A stretch of DNA of 62,887 bases, from assembly GCA_015232315.1 (NCBI GenBank), contig JADFZZ010000029.1:1-62887 (forward strand), in the 5' to 3' direction. Each line of letters starts with the position of its first letter. The stretch's first letter is position 1. The DNA comes from SAR324 cluster bacterium. Lineage in GTDB: Bacteria; SAR324; NAC60-12. Below the pieces are notes generated by a model. It saw only the letters and a list, made by a program, of their open reading frames with translations. It was not told the DNA's origin and made no database searches. Of this stretch, positions 28,927 to 37,655 are shown one piece after another. Made by a program: the position numbers and the translations under genes.

Positions 28927-29075
28927 GGGTGCATTCCAATAGTGTGACATGTAGATGGAATTGTGTTCTAAAGCCATAAATTGTAGTCAAATGCAGCATA
29001 AATCTTCTTTAAATCCCTGTATATTGGGTGATTTTTTGTCGAAAAAACAGAAAATCACACTATTGGAATGCACCC
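28927..29075. repeat. 149-bp element with 21-bp perfect inverted ends
   Basis: Positions 28927-28947 and 29055-29075 are perfect inverted repeats (core GCATTCCAATAGTGTG). They enclose ~107 bp without a convincing reading frame. No clear target duplication flanks it. The stretch 28746-29266 between the tRNA and the oxidoreductase otherwise contains only AT-rich DNA and no gene I can support. Confidence 0.65.
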
Positions 29076-29266
29076 CTTTATCCGAACCCTCCGTCTTTAG
29101 ACTGTGGTTTTTCAGTTTTTTCGCCCAATGATTCAACTGGAAATATGATCCGCCAACATATACCCATATCCAAGTCATCCATTACGGTCTCGATGATGAG
29201 TTTTTGACAATGAACAAAAAATAGTATTTTAATGTGAGTGATTCATTGCGTTTTTGAAAGGAAGTT

Positions 29267-30499
29267 ATGTTGAATAGTGATTCATTGAAACAGGAACTGA
29301 GTCTGCCTTGTGGAGCAAAAGTCAGAAACCGTTTTTTGAAATCAGCCATGAGTGAGGCTCTTGGAACAACCGATTTAGGGCCTGGTCCCTTGTTGAACCG
29401 TCTGTATCAGACGTGGTCTGAGGGTGGAACGGAAATTCTGATCACAGGCAATGTGATGATTGACGCCCGGTATCTTGGTGAACCGGGCAATGTTGTGGTT
29501 GAAAACGAAAAAGATCTGGAGGCACTGAAGCAATGGGCCAAAGCCGGTACGTCAAAGGGCAATCATCTTTGGATGCAGATCAATCATCCCGGAAAACAGA
29601 TCCCGGGGTTTTTGTGCAAGGAACCCGTCGCGCCCTCGGCTGTTCCCCTGAAATTACCAATGTTCAATAAACCAAGGGCCATGACTCAGGAAGAAATTCT
29701 TGAGACCATTCAACGTTATGGCAGAACCGCTGGAATCGCCAGAAAGGCCGGTTTTACCGGTGTGCAGATTCATGGTGCGCATGGTTATCTGGTGAGCCAG
29801 TTTCTTTCTCCGCATCACAATCAGCGCACCGATGAATGGGGTGGTTCTCTGGAAAACAGAATGCGTTTTTTAAGAGAAGTTTATCTCGCCATGCGTGAGC
29901 AGGTCGGTACTGATTTTCCTGTGAGTCTTAAGGTGAATTCAGCCGATTTTCAGCGCGGGGGATTCACTGAAGAAGAATCTCTCACAGTGATTCAGACTAT
30001 TGCGGATGACGGCATTGATCTGGTTGAAATTTCAGGTGGAAATTATGAAGCTCCGGCCATGATGAATGGTGCCAGAAAAACAGCCGAAAGTACCCGTCAG
30101 CGTGAAGCCTATTTTTTGGTCTTCGCGGAAGAAGTACGGAAACGCACCAAGGTTCCTATCGCGGTTACCGGTGGATTTCGAACAGCGAAAGGCATGATTG
30201 ACGCTGTAGAATCAGGCGCAACCGATATCATTGGCACAGCGCGACCACTGGCGATTGATCCGGATTTTCCCAACCGCATTATGATGGGACATGACTTTCA
30301 GAGTCTGGTGCAGGAAAAAATCTCTACAGGGGTTAAACTGCTGGATACTGCGCTCATGCTGAATCTGACCTGGTACGAACGGCAACTGGAACTCCTGGGC
30401 AAGGGTAAAAAACCTGACCCCTACATGAATCCCTGGATGGCCGCGGCTCAGGTTCTGTTTTCTGTCAACCTGAAAAATTTGCGCAGACGCCGCGCTTGA
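29267..30499 (+). CDS. NADH:flavin oxidoreductase, Old Yellow Enzyme family
   Basis: 410 residues forming a single FMN-binding TIM barrel. Family signatures are the N-terminal VRNRFLKSAMSE, QINHPGKQ, and GVQIHGAHGYLVSQFLSP..NQRTDEWGGSLENRMRF with the active-site HGAH. A phosphate-binding segment AVTGGFRT..GATDIIGTARPLA follows. Members reduce activated C=C bonds or act in small-molecule degradation; the substrate is unknown. It lacks the C-terminal FAD/Fe-S modules of 2,4-dienoyl-CoA reductase. An AAGGAAG site lies 5-6 nt before the ATG. Monocistronic. Confidence 0.92.
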   Translation: MLNSDSLKQELSLPCGAKVRNRFLKSAMSEALGTTDLGPGPLLNRLYQTWSEGGTEILITGNVMIDARYLGEPGNVVVENEKDLEALKQWAKAGTSKGNHLWMQINHPGKQIPGFLCKEPVAPSAVPLKLPMFNKPRAMTQEEILETIQRYGRTAGIARKAGFTGVQIHGAHGYLVSQFLSPHHNQRTDEWGGSLENRMRFLREVYLAMREQVGTDFPVSLKVNSADFQRGGFTEEESLTVIQTIADDGIDLVEISGGNYEAPAMMNGARKTAESTRQREAYFLVFAEEVRKRTKVPIAVTGGFRTAKGMIDAVESGATDIIGTARPLAIDPDFPNRIMMGHDFQSLVQEKISTGVKLLDTALMLNLTWYERQLELLGKGKKPDPYMNPWMAAAQVLFSVNLKNLRRRRA

Positions 30500-30524
30500 G
30501 GTCAATACCCGTGAATGACATCAG

Positions 30525-30740
30525 GTTTGTAGTCCAGCCTTTAGGCGGAAAACCCTGCTGAAAAGCTGCTTGAAGGAGGAACTACGAACGTTTCGCCATG
30601 ATTTCAGGAAAACCTGTTTTAAGGGGTTGGTCACATTTTTGGCAAATGAACTGTATGTCATTTCGAACCGTAGGTGAGAAATCTTTGCAGACCAGCATGT
30701 TAAGATCTCTCGCATGCATTCGAGATGACAAAGTGGCCCA
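30525..30740. repeat. Dispersed-repeat DNA without genes
   Basis: This contains an imperfect inverted repeat (gtagtccagcctttaggcgg ... gaggaactac) and a segment of the type 'gagaaatctttg..gatctctcgcatgcattcgagatgacaaag', resembling widespread intergenic palindromic repeats. No reading frame is convincing between the oxidoreductase stop (30499) and the transposase remnant. Confidence 0.4.
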
Positions 30741-30917
30741 ATAGTGACTAACCCCTAAAAATCATCAAAGAGCATGACTCCATCGCTCTCTTTGGGATTC
30801 GGATAAATTGTTTGGCAGTAATTATGGGTGAACTTTTTTTATACGGTATTGCTGTATAAGCCGAGAGGATCGAATATTTTTTTCGGTGTATTTTTTCAAG
30901 ATGGACTCACGAAGTGA

Positions 30918-31409
30918 ATGAAGATATGTTCTCCCGATAACCCGAAAGACAGGAGAACTCATGAAAACCCAAACAGAATCATCTCGATAGACAAAAAGGG
31001 AAAAGAAAAAATTAATTTCCAATGCAGTTGGGTCACCGATCTTTCCGTGAATGCGGACAACATTGAAGTCCTGGTTGAAGGCGCCAGAAAACGGTGGAAG
31101 ATTGAAAATGAGTGTTTCAATACACTCAAGAATCAGGGCTATTGTCTTGAGCATAACTACGGCCACGGTAAAGCCAATCTCTGCTTCAACGTGTATCTTT
31201 TTACACTGTTGGCCTTCTATTTTCACCAGATTTTTGAGTTGACCGACCTGACCTACCAAGCCTGCCGAAAGAAGTTTGGCAGTAAGCGCCATTTGTGGGA
31301 AACCATGCGGACTGCCATCAAATGGTTCGTCTTTGAAAGTTGGGATCTGCTGTTGAATTTCATGCTAACACCGACAAGATATGCTCCAACGATAACCCTT
31401 TCGGGATAA
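30918..31409 (+). pseudogene. C-terminal remnant of a DDE-type transposase
   Basis: Only the last ~150 residues of a transposase remain. The block ARKRWKIENECFNTLKNQG, followed by EHNYGHGKANLCFN and a hydrophobic TLLAFYFHQ segment, matches the region around the catalytic Glu of IS4-like DDE transposases, as far as I can recall. The N-terminal catalytic Asp residues and a start codon are missing, and no intact terminal repeats are evident. It is inactive, and is the only transposase trace in the window. Confidence 0.75.
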
Positions 31410-31630
31410 TCCTGATTGTCGGGAGTAAACTTAACGATTCTCGTCGCTCCTGAATGGCAGAAGACGGGATGGGTGCGTTCCCAAAAAGGAGAATTTACTC
31501 CATGGATTATCGGCTTTTTGCTTTTTTAAAAAAATAGACCGCTTTTTCGATTTCTGGGGATGTGTTGTTTCGAGTTGGAAGGAAAATTCGTGTTAGATCT
31601 GCGCTGGTAATCATTTCACACATAATTGCT

Positions 31631-31668
31631 GGTGATGAAATCGTGGCGGGCCACAGGATTTCATCACC
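31631..31668. other. Hairpin-forming inverted repeat downstream of the CheB-CheR gene
   Basis: GGTGATGAAATC (31631-31642) pairs with GATTTCATCACC (31657-31668), with an additional GTGG/CCAC inside. It lies 25 bp beyond the stop of the minus-strand CheB-CheR fusion and could terminate its transcript, though it lacks a T-run on that strand. The DNA 31410-31630 contains no supportable gene. Confidence 0.4.
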
Positions 31669-31692
31669 AAATTATTTACAGCAGGATAATTT

Positions 31693-34600
31693 TCAGTCCG
31701 TGAAGGTTTGGATCGTGCCAATGATCCCCACCACTTTGGTTTTGTCATAAATGGGGCCGGTCCTGAAAAATAATTTGATGGTATGTCCGGAGTCATGGAT
31801 TCCCTCGCTTTCTCCCTCAAAATGTTGCCCATCCTGAAGTTGCAGAATTTTTTCCTGAAGCGTTGATTCGATTCCTGTCAGTTCCAGCCCGTTCAGGCCC
31901 ACAAAAGATTTCAGGGGGTCGCCGAATATTTCCGCGAAGCGTTTGTTGGTAAACACGATGGTTCCGGCAGGATCCAACTGGAAAATCCCTTCATTGGACA
32001 GGGTCGCAATTAATTTGTAGCGGTCGTCACTGATCTTCAGGGCATTTTCTACCACTTCATGCTGCTGAATGTGCCGCTGAAGTTTTTCGTTGAGTTTCTT
32101 TTGTTCCGTAATTTGACTGAACGTCATCACCACCCCCTCAATGACGTTTTCCAGGGTACGGTAGGGGATGATTTTCATGATGTACCATTGCCCATCCCGG
32201 GTTTCGATCTCAACTTTGCGTGGAATCAGATTGTCCAGAACCTGCTTTGCATCCTGAACCATATTTTCATATAAAAATTTATTGGCGATATCACTCAGCG
32301 GACGTCCCGCGTCTGTTGGAATGAGGTTGATGATCCTGGTCGCATGGGTGGTGAACCGGTTGATATTGAGATGTGTGTCCAGAAACACCGTTGGAATCTC
32401 GGTTCCGTCAAGCAGATTTTTCATGTCATTGGCCGCTTTGGAAAGTTCTTCAATTTTGCTTTGCAGTTCGGTGTTGACTGTCACCAGTTCTTCATTGAGC
32501 GAGTTTTGCTCTTCTTTGGCGGTTTCCAGTTCCTCATTGGTGCTTTGCAACTCTTCATTGGTGGATTGCATTTCTTCATTGGAGGACTTGAGTTCTTCGT
32601 TGGCTGTTTCCATCTCTTCGATGGTTGATTGCAGGGTTTCCCGGGTGTATTGTAAATCCTGTTCCAGCAAGTCGATACTTTTTATGCTTTTTTTCCTGGA
32701 ACGTGCTTTTGACCTTGGACCTTGAAGAGCGTCGGGAGAAGCGATCTGCTGAAAGGATATCAGTAGCAATCCATTGATCGAACCCGGCATTGTGAGAGGT
32801 TGGATGATTAAATTGAAAGCACTGGAACTGGTCTGTGAATCCACACCATTGTTTATCGATAATCCTGAAACAATGGTTTTGCTTTTCTGGTTGAGGGCTT
32901 TGTGAACAGCCGCGGGCAACTCCAGTTTGAGCCGGTCCCGTGCCATTTCAAAAACGTTGTTGGTTTTGGCTTCACCCGAGGGCAGTGACAGGTATCGGGC
33001 GGTATCGCCATGCACATAGACAATCATTCCTTTTTCGTTGATAACAAGGCTTGGGAGCGCATATTCATCCAGCAATATTTTTTCAATGATCCGGGCGAGA
33101 CTCTGGGGGTTGGGTTGTGCCTGTTGCGGAGCAACCGCGTCAGGCGACAAGGTCTGTAGCGGAAATTCCAGGGAGGAATGAATCCCCGGCATGATCGCGT
33201 CTTTACGCTGATGCAGTTTCCATTTTCGATCAATCGCTGAAAATAATTCAGTAAACCCCCCGATGCTTTCTGACGACCCCAGAAAGAGCAGTCCTTCAGG
33301 TTTCAGACTGTAATGAAAGACCGGCATCAATTTTTTTTGTAAGTCTGAATTGAAATAAATCAGCATATTTCTGCAACTGAGCAGATCCAGTTTGGTGAAC
33401 GGCGGATCCTTGATCACGTTTTGCGTGGCAAACACCACCATTTCCCGAATGTCTTTCTTGATGCGATAGCCATTGTCATCCCGGGTGAAAAAACGTTTCA
33501 GAATGGCCGGTGCCACATCATTTTCAATCCCCTGCGGATAAACGCCGGTTCGGGCCTGGTTGATGGCATCTTCGTCAATGTCTGTCGCGAAAATCTGCAC
33601 AGGGAAATGCCTGGAAATCTGTTCCATGCACTCACGCACCATGATGGCGATGGAATAGGCTTCTTCGCCGGTGGAACATCCGGGAACCCAGATGCGCACA
33701 CTCGCATCATCTGTTTTGGCTTGCAGGCATGAGCGTAAATTCTGTTCAAGAATTTGAAACGCTTCCGGATCTCTGAAAAAATGTGTCACCCCAATCAACA
33801 ATTCCGTGAACAGAAGCCGGATTTCAGGCGGTTTTTGCTGAAGAAAACTTACATATTGATCAATAGTATCCAGATGATGGACATGCATCCTGCGTTCGAT
33901 TCTGCGACAGATCGTATTTTCTTTATAATTGGAAAAATCGTGACCGACATGGGAACGGAGGAGACGATAAATTTTTTGCAGGGCAACCGGAACGTCCCCG
34001 GAAATTGCTTTGCCGGAGTTCAGGATTTTCCTGTAAGGTTTTTTGGTATACAGGATCAAAGTTGCGGGCATTTGTTCAGGCGGGAGCACAAAATCGATCA
34101 AATTGGTATTGATGGCACTTTGAGGCATACTGTTGCTTTGCGCTGTTGTTGGATCCTGCGCCATGGTCAATCCCAACTCGGCCTTGATGGCTTTCAACCC
34201 CAGGGTTCCATCGGTTCCCATTCCCGATAAAATGATGCCGATCGCTTTTTCTTTCTGGTCCTGTGCCAGCGAATCAAAAAAAGTGTCAATGGACATTCTT
34301 GGCCCATGCTCTGAGGTGGGCGTGTTCAACAGCAGTATTCTGTTCATGACCACAACCTCTTTATTGGCAGGTATCACATAGACACAATCGGCCTGAAGAG
34401 CCATGCCGTCTTCGATTTGAAACACTTTCAGCTTTGTGGATTTCTGAATCAATGCAGGCAGGATACTGACATGAGAGGGGTCCAGGTGTGAAACGACAAC
34501 AACCGCGACATTATTCCCCGTGGACAAATTCAGAAAAAATTGTTCCAGCGCCGCCAGTCCACCTGCCGAAGCCCCGATACCCACCACAAAAAAATCGTTC

Positions 34601-34728
34601 TCTTCAGGCGAAATTACTGGATCGGGAATGCTTGCGTCATCGACAGGGAGGGGCGACTGCTTATTTCCGGAAGCGGTTTTGCTTATTTCCGGCTCAATTT
34701 TTTGTGGTGTTGTTTTTTTCCGTGGCAT
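31693..34728 (-). CDS. CheB-CheR-PAS fusion protein without kinase module
   Basis: The ATG at 34728 (MPRKKTT.., AGGA 9 nt upstream) is preferred over the longer frame from 34809. 1011 residues. The CheB methylesterase has Ser54 in GIGASAGG, His81 in VVSHLDPSH and Asp ~173 in SGMGTDGT. CheR (~255-500) has SAM motif VWVPGCSTGEEAYS-like (IWVPGCSTGEEAYS) and FRDPE. A long coiled coil of NEEL/STNEE repeats (~690-765) is followed by PAS_10 (~766-876) and a terminal PAS. Homologues usually continue into a HisKA_2 kinase; here the protein stops. There is no receiver before CheB, so it is controlled differently from classical CheB. Confidence 0.92.
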   Translation of the reverse strand: MPRKKTTPQKIEPEISKTASGNKQSPLPVDDASIPDPVISPEENDFFVVGIGASAGGLAALEQFFLNLSTGNNVAVVVVSHLDPSHVSILPALIQKSTKLKVFQIEDGMALQADCVYVIPANKEVVVMNRILLLNTPTSEHGPRMSIDTFFDSLAQDQKEKAIGIILSGMGTDGTLGLKAIKAELGLTMAQDPTTAQSNSMPQSAINTNLIDFVLPPEQMPATLILYTKKPYRKILNSGKAISGDVPVALQKIYRLLRSHVGHDFSNYKENTICRRIERRMHVHHLDTIDQYVSFLQQKPPEIRLLFTELLIGVTHFFRDPEAFQILEQNLRSCLQAKTDDASVRIWVPGCSTGEEAYSIAIMVRECMEQISRHFPVQIFATDIDEDAINQARTGVYPQGIENDVAPAILKRFFTRDDNGYRIKKDIREMVVFATQNVIKDPPFTKLDLLSCRNMLIYFNSDLQKKLMPVFHYSLKPEGLLFLGSSESIGGFTELFSAIDRKWKLHQRKDAIMPGIHSSLEFPLQTLSPDAVAPQQAQPNPQSLARIIEKILLDEYALPSLVINEKGMIVYVHGDTARYLSLPSGEAKTNNVFEMARDRLKLELPAAVHKALNQKSKTIVSGLSINNGVDSQTSSSAFNLIIQPLTMPGSINGLLLISFQQIASPDALQGPRSKARSRKKSIKSIDLLEQDLQYTRETLQSTIEEMETANEELKSSNEEMQSTNEELQSTNEELETAKEEQNSLNEELVTVNTELQSKIEELSKAANDMKNLLDGTEIPTVFLDTHLNINRFTTHATRIINLIPTDAGRPLSDIANKFLYENMVQDAKQVLDNLIPRKVEIETRDGQWYIMKIIPYRTLENVIEGVVMTFSQITEQKKLNEKLQRHIQQHEVVENALKISDDRYKLIATLSNEGIFQLDPAGTIVFTNKRFAEIFGDPLKSFVGLNGLELTGIESTLQEKILQLQDGQHFEGESEGIHDSGHTIKLFFRTGPIYDKTKVVGIIGTIQTFTD

Positions 34729-34856
34729 ATGCGGTATCCTGGTTGTTAAAATCCACCCCTGATTTTTCTTTGTTAACCTTTTGTTTTTGCCGCAGAGGCG
34801 CAGGGACACAGAGGCGTTTATTCAATCAAAATGGGTAAAAAAATGAGCTTTTTTTC

Positions 34857-35010
34857 GGCACCTTTCAAAAGTAGTTGACACTTTGCTGTCGTTCCCGCGC
34901 AGGCGGGAATCCAGTCCATCTCCCGGGCAACGGACTGGATACCAGCCTTCGCAGGTATGACATTGAAGGGCAAACTGTAAACTAAAATTCAGTCTTTTTG
35001 AAAGGTGCCT
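34857..35010. repeat. Family-4 inverted-repeat element
   Basis: The ends GGCACCTTTCAAAA (34859 onward) and TTTTTGAAAGGTGCC (to ~35010) are inverted. The interior carries a palindromic 'cgcgcaggcgggaatccag' type repeat. A half copy occurs at 38647-38690. It appears inserted in a second dispersed repeat (gcagaggcgcagggacacagag / ctcagtgactctgtggc) spanning ~34785-35065. The remaining DNA to 35350 shows no gene. Confidence 0.6.
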
Positions 35011-35350
35011 TTTTCTCCACAAATTTTTCCATTTTTTCAAAAAGTCTCAGTGACTCTGTGGCTTGATTAACAAATATATTTTCAAAACCTTATTAAGGCG
35101 TATCCCATAACAGGTTATTGCACAATTCAATTAAAAGTGAGGAAATCTATGTGGGGAAAATGATGGCACCAGCGACAGGGGGGCTATCACTGGTGCTAAC
35201 CAGCAAACAGGGGGAGCTGTTGCTGGTGGTTTCCTGTCAATAAGAAGAAATCATCCTGATGTCTTCATGACAGGAAAGGTTCAATAGTGGGAATGAAGCC
35301 CACTCTCTCGGTTTTTCTCGACCTGTTGTGGCAGAAGCCTTGAGGCACCA

Positions 35351-35608
35351 TCATGCCGCCATAGTCATTCTTGACACAATCTTGAAATATAAATGCAAGG
35401 GATAACGATTCATGTGAAAACACCTCTCTGGCCATTGTTCATACCCTTTCACAAATTCCTGCAACCATTGTTCACCCTCCTGCTGTGGCAACAGGCAATC
35501 GTTGACCCTGGTTTTCATATACCGTTCAATGTCGTGTACAAATAATTCAAATTCATCATCTTCATCAATCAATTGACAGTTGATGGTCCAAAATTTTAGC
35601 GTTTCCAT
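35351..35608 (-). CDS. Small unknown protein, KFWT-NC family (paralogue 1)
   Basis: 85 residues from the ATG at 35608 (GGGAGA 7 nt upstream). It opens METLKFWTINC and contains an FxxFVHDIERY motif, a WLQEFVKGYEQWPERCF block and HPLHLYF-like C terminus (YPLHLYFKI). It is clearly paralogous to the protein at 47257-47505: the start, D..E.FxHDxERY, W(L)xxFVxxYExWPxRxF and PLxxYF are shared. It is cytosolic, acidic/aromatic, with no known domain. Promoter site c lies ~65-120 bp upstream in the right orientation. Confidence 0.75.
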   Translation of the reverse strand: METLKFWTINCQLIDEDDEFELFVHDIERYMKTRVNDCLLPQQEGEQWLQEFVKGYEQWPERCFHMNRYPLHLYFKIVSRMTMAA

Positions 35609-35679
35609 ACTCGTTTCTCCCAAGATGAGTAATTTCCCTGAAAAGTCAGACAGTGAGTGATAGCCTCAGACTTACACTT

Positions 35680-35727
35680 ATTATAAAAACATTCCCTGTG
35701 TCTGTCTACTCGAAGAACTACGTGTTT
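35680..35727 (-). promoter_or_regulatory. Promoter module c with 19-bp element (drives 35608 gene)
   Basis: Read on the minus strand: AAACACGTAGTTCTTCGAG (35727-35709), -35 TAGACA (35708-35703), 17-bp spacer, -10 TATAAT (35685-35680). The predicted start lies near 35673, ~65 nt before the ATG. It is the CACGTA member of a divergent pair with module g. Confidence 0.75.
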
Positions 35728-35767
35728 ATTGGGTGGAATATGTGCCCGATCATGTTGAACTCGAATA

Positions 35768-35815
35768 AAACAGGTATTTTTACTAGGTGTTTTTTAGTTC
35801 CCGTTTGTGTATGCT
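35768..35815 (+). promoter_or_regulatory. Promoter module g with 19-bp element (towards the 36045 kinase)
   Basis: AAACAGGTATTTTTACTAG (35768-35786), GTGTTT at the -35 position (35787-35792), 17-bp spacer, TATGCT (35810-35815). It is the weaker partner of module c, 40 bp away, facing the PAS kinase gene ~230 bp downstream. Confidence 0.55.
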
Positions 35816-35904
35816 CTGTTCCGTGTCTAAAATATGAGAAACACAGGCACTTTCAGAGCACTTCATGATTCGTCATTCTTTGGTCGATATTCGATAGGAA
35901 CGGT

Positions 35905-35942
35905 AAAAGAATAAGTTGTGAAAGTTTGCTCGTGCCCTACGT
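35905..35942. repeat. Short shared repeat, copy 1
   Basis: This 38-bp sequence (aaaagaataagttgt.gaaagtttgctcgtgccctacgt) recurs at 52677-52714. Both copies lie downstream of the plus-facing member of a divergent 19-bp-element pair. No function is assigned. Confidence 0.6.
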
Positions 35943-36044
35943 TCAAAACTGATAAGTTGAGCACTCTGACAGGCCCTGGCACTACTGTTACCCTGTTCTG
36001 AACCATGCCAGACTTTCACTATGAACCACACATGTTAAAAGCCT

Positions 36045-37136
36045 ATGTCTTCTGATCCACCGCCTGTCAATACTAATGACAACCTGAAGTTGCCGCATCA
36101 GCATTGGACTCAAGCCATTCCTTACAAGGAATTGCTGAACGTTGTACAAGACGCCATTGTGGTTGTGAACCAGCAGGGTTTGATTCTCTGGGCCAACCCG
36201 CAAATTGAAACATTGTTCGGGTATCCCTGTCTGGAAATAACAGGTCAACCCCTGGACTGTTTGATTCCACAGCATTTCAGAAAAAATCACCTGAAGCACG
36301 TGTCAGGCTATTTCAACAAACCTGAGGCGCGGAAAATGAGACAGGCACACCTTTGCGGTCTCCACAGGGATGGACATGAAATTCCTGTGGAAATCAATCT
36401 GTTGCCCCTGAAACTGGAAGATGAATTGCTGGTTGTCAGCCTGATCCGGGATGTCTCCCATCTGCGCCATGTTGAAGCCTTGTATCAGCAATGTGTGGTG
36501 GGACATGACGAACGGTTGAGTCAAATGCGGCACAGGGCCAAAAACAATCTGGCATTGATCATCAGCCTTCTTGATTTACAGATGTCCAACCAGTCAGAGA
36601 ATCAATTGATATCGTTGCTGACACAGACTAAAGAACGGGTGTATGCCATTGCGCTGGTTCATGAGCAACTTTCACAGAGGTCTGGAAAAACCGTCCTGCT
36701 GGCCAGTGATTTGATCCGGAAACTGACCGAACCGTTTCAGAAAACTCAGGCACGACATCTGATCAACATAACGCTGGAAATGGATGCCCGCAAGATATGG
36801 TTTTCCATGGATGAGGGAGTGCCCCTGATGCTGTTGCTCAATGAACTGATCACCAATGCGATGAATCATGCGTTTGAGCCTTATCAGGCCGGCGAAATAA
36901 GGATCGCCTTGACATCCGTTCGTGGCAAGTGCCATATGACCCTCAAAGACAATGGCCGGGGACTTCCTGAAGATGTTGAGCCATCAACCGCCGCATCGCT
37001 GGGGTTCAGGTTGATCTATGGCTTAACCCTTCAATTGCGTGGAAAGATCACTTTGGAACGTAACGCGGGAACAACGTTTCATCTGAAGTTTCCCTTGTCG
37101 GTGAAGACTTCACGTGCAGGTACGAAGAACAACTGA
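36045..37136 (+). CDS. PAS-HisKA_2 histidine kinase
   Basis: 363 residues, soluble. A PAS domain (~26-140: VVQDAIVVVNQQGLILWANPQIETLFGY) is followed by a HisKA_2-type phospho-acceptor MRHRAKNNLALIISLLDLQ (His ~163; the usual form is HHRVKNNL) and an HATPase with LLLNELITNAMNHAF and DNGRGLPED. Such kinases commonly pair with receiver proteins encoded beside them, here the REC-PAS-LuxR gene at 37656 (inference). The final codons lie inside a 233-bp tandem duplication containing a mobile element, which separates kinase and regulator. Confidence 0.88.
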   Translation: MSSDPPPVNTNDNLKLPHQHWTQAIPYKELLNVVQDAIVVVNQQGLILWANPQIETLFGYPCLEITGQPLDCLIPQHFRKNHLKHVSGYFNKPEARKMRQAHLCGLHRDGHEIPVEINLLPLKLEDELLVVSLIRDVSHLRHVEALYQQCVVGHDERLSQMRHRAKNNLALIISLLDLQMSNQSENQLISLLTQTKERVYAIALVHEQLSQRSGKTVLLASDLIRKLTEPFQKTQARHLINITLEMDARKIWFSMDEGVPLMLLLNELITNAMNHAFEPYQAGEIRIALTSVRGKCHMTLKDNGRGLPEDVEPSTAASLGFRLIYGLTLQLRGKITLERNAGTTFHLKFPLSVKTSRAGTKNN

Positions 37137-37174
37137 AATGATCATTTTGAAAATGGTAGCTCCGGGTTATGTCC

Positions 37175-37329
37175 CAATGTCGTCAACTTAAGGAATTCGT
37201 CGTCGGGAAGTCCCCCTTTTCAAAGGGGGCCAGGGGATTTAACGCTCAGAATGACATCCCCCTAACCCCCTTGAACCAAGGGGGAATGGAGACACAGGAC
37301 CATTCAAAATGCTTAAGTTGACGACATTG
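37175..37329 (+). mobile_element. Family-1 MITE-like element, copy B
   Basis: CAATGTCGTCAACTTAAG ... CTTAAGTTGACGACATTG, ~155 bp, with left target sequence GGTTATGTCC at 37165-37174. The right duplicate has been displaced by the tandem duplication and is found after copy C. Confidence 0.85.
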
Positions 37330-37407
37330 GGTAGTGAAGGCTTCACGTGCAGGTACGAAGAAGAACTGAAATGATCATTTTGAAAATGGTAGCTCCGGGT
37401 TATGTCC

Positions 37408-37563
37408 CAATGTCGTCAACTTAAGGAATTCGTCGTCGGGAAGTCCCCCTTTTCAAAGGGGGCATGAGGGATTTAACGCCCGGAATTACATCCCCCTAAC
37501 CCCCTTGAACCAAGGGGGAATGGAGACACAGGACCATTCAAAATGCTTAAGTTGACGACATTG
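37408..37563 (+). mobile_element. Family-1 MITE-like element, copy C
   Basis: Same ends and core as copy B. Flanked by the perfect 10-bp direct repeat GGTTATGTCC (37398-37407 and 37564-37573). Confidence 0.88.
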
Positions 37564-37589
37564 GGTTATGTCCGGGGCTGTTAAGTTAA

Positions 37590-37632
37590 GCTGGTTCAAG
37601 GGGGCAGACACACGGGACTGCCCCTACAGGAC
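37590..37632. repeat. Dispersed GGGCAGACACAC-type repeat, partial copy
   Basis: gggggcagacacacgggactgcccctacaggacaaaac resembles the right half of the repeat seen at 39083, 47512 and 58670. It ends just before the ribosome site of the LuxR-type regulator. Confidence 0.5.
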
Positions 37633-37655
37633 AAAACTAAACAAAGGAATATTCA

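Larger units (their letters stand above)
37101..37566 (+). repeat. 233-bp tandem duplication spanning the kinase gene's 3' end and a family-1 element
   Basis: 37101-37333 and 37334-37566 are near-identical copies starting gtgaag.cttcacgtgcagg. Each contains the last ~12 codons of the kinase gene, the downstream spacer and one family-1 element. Only a few substitutions separate them, so the duplication is recent. Confidence 0.85.

Noticed and set aside
31562-31750. Short frame at the end of the CheB-CheR gene
   Set aside because: It overlaps the hairpin and antisense coding sequence and has no ribosome site.
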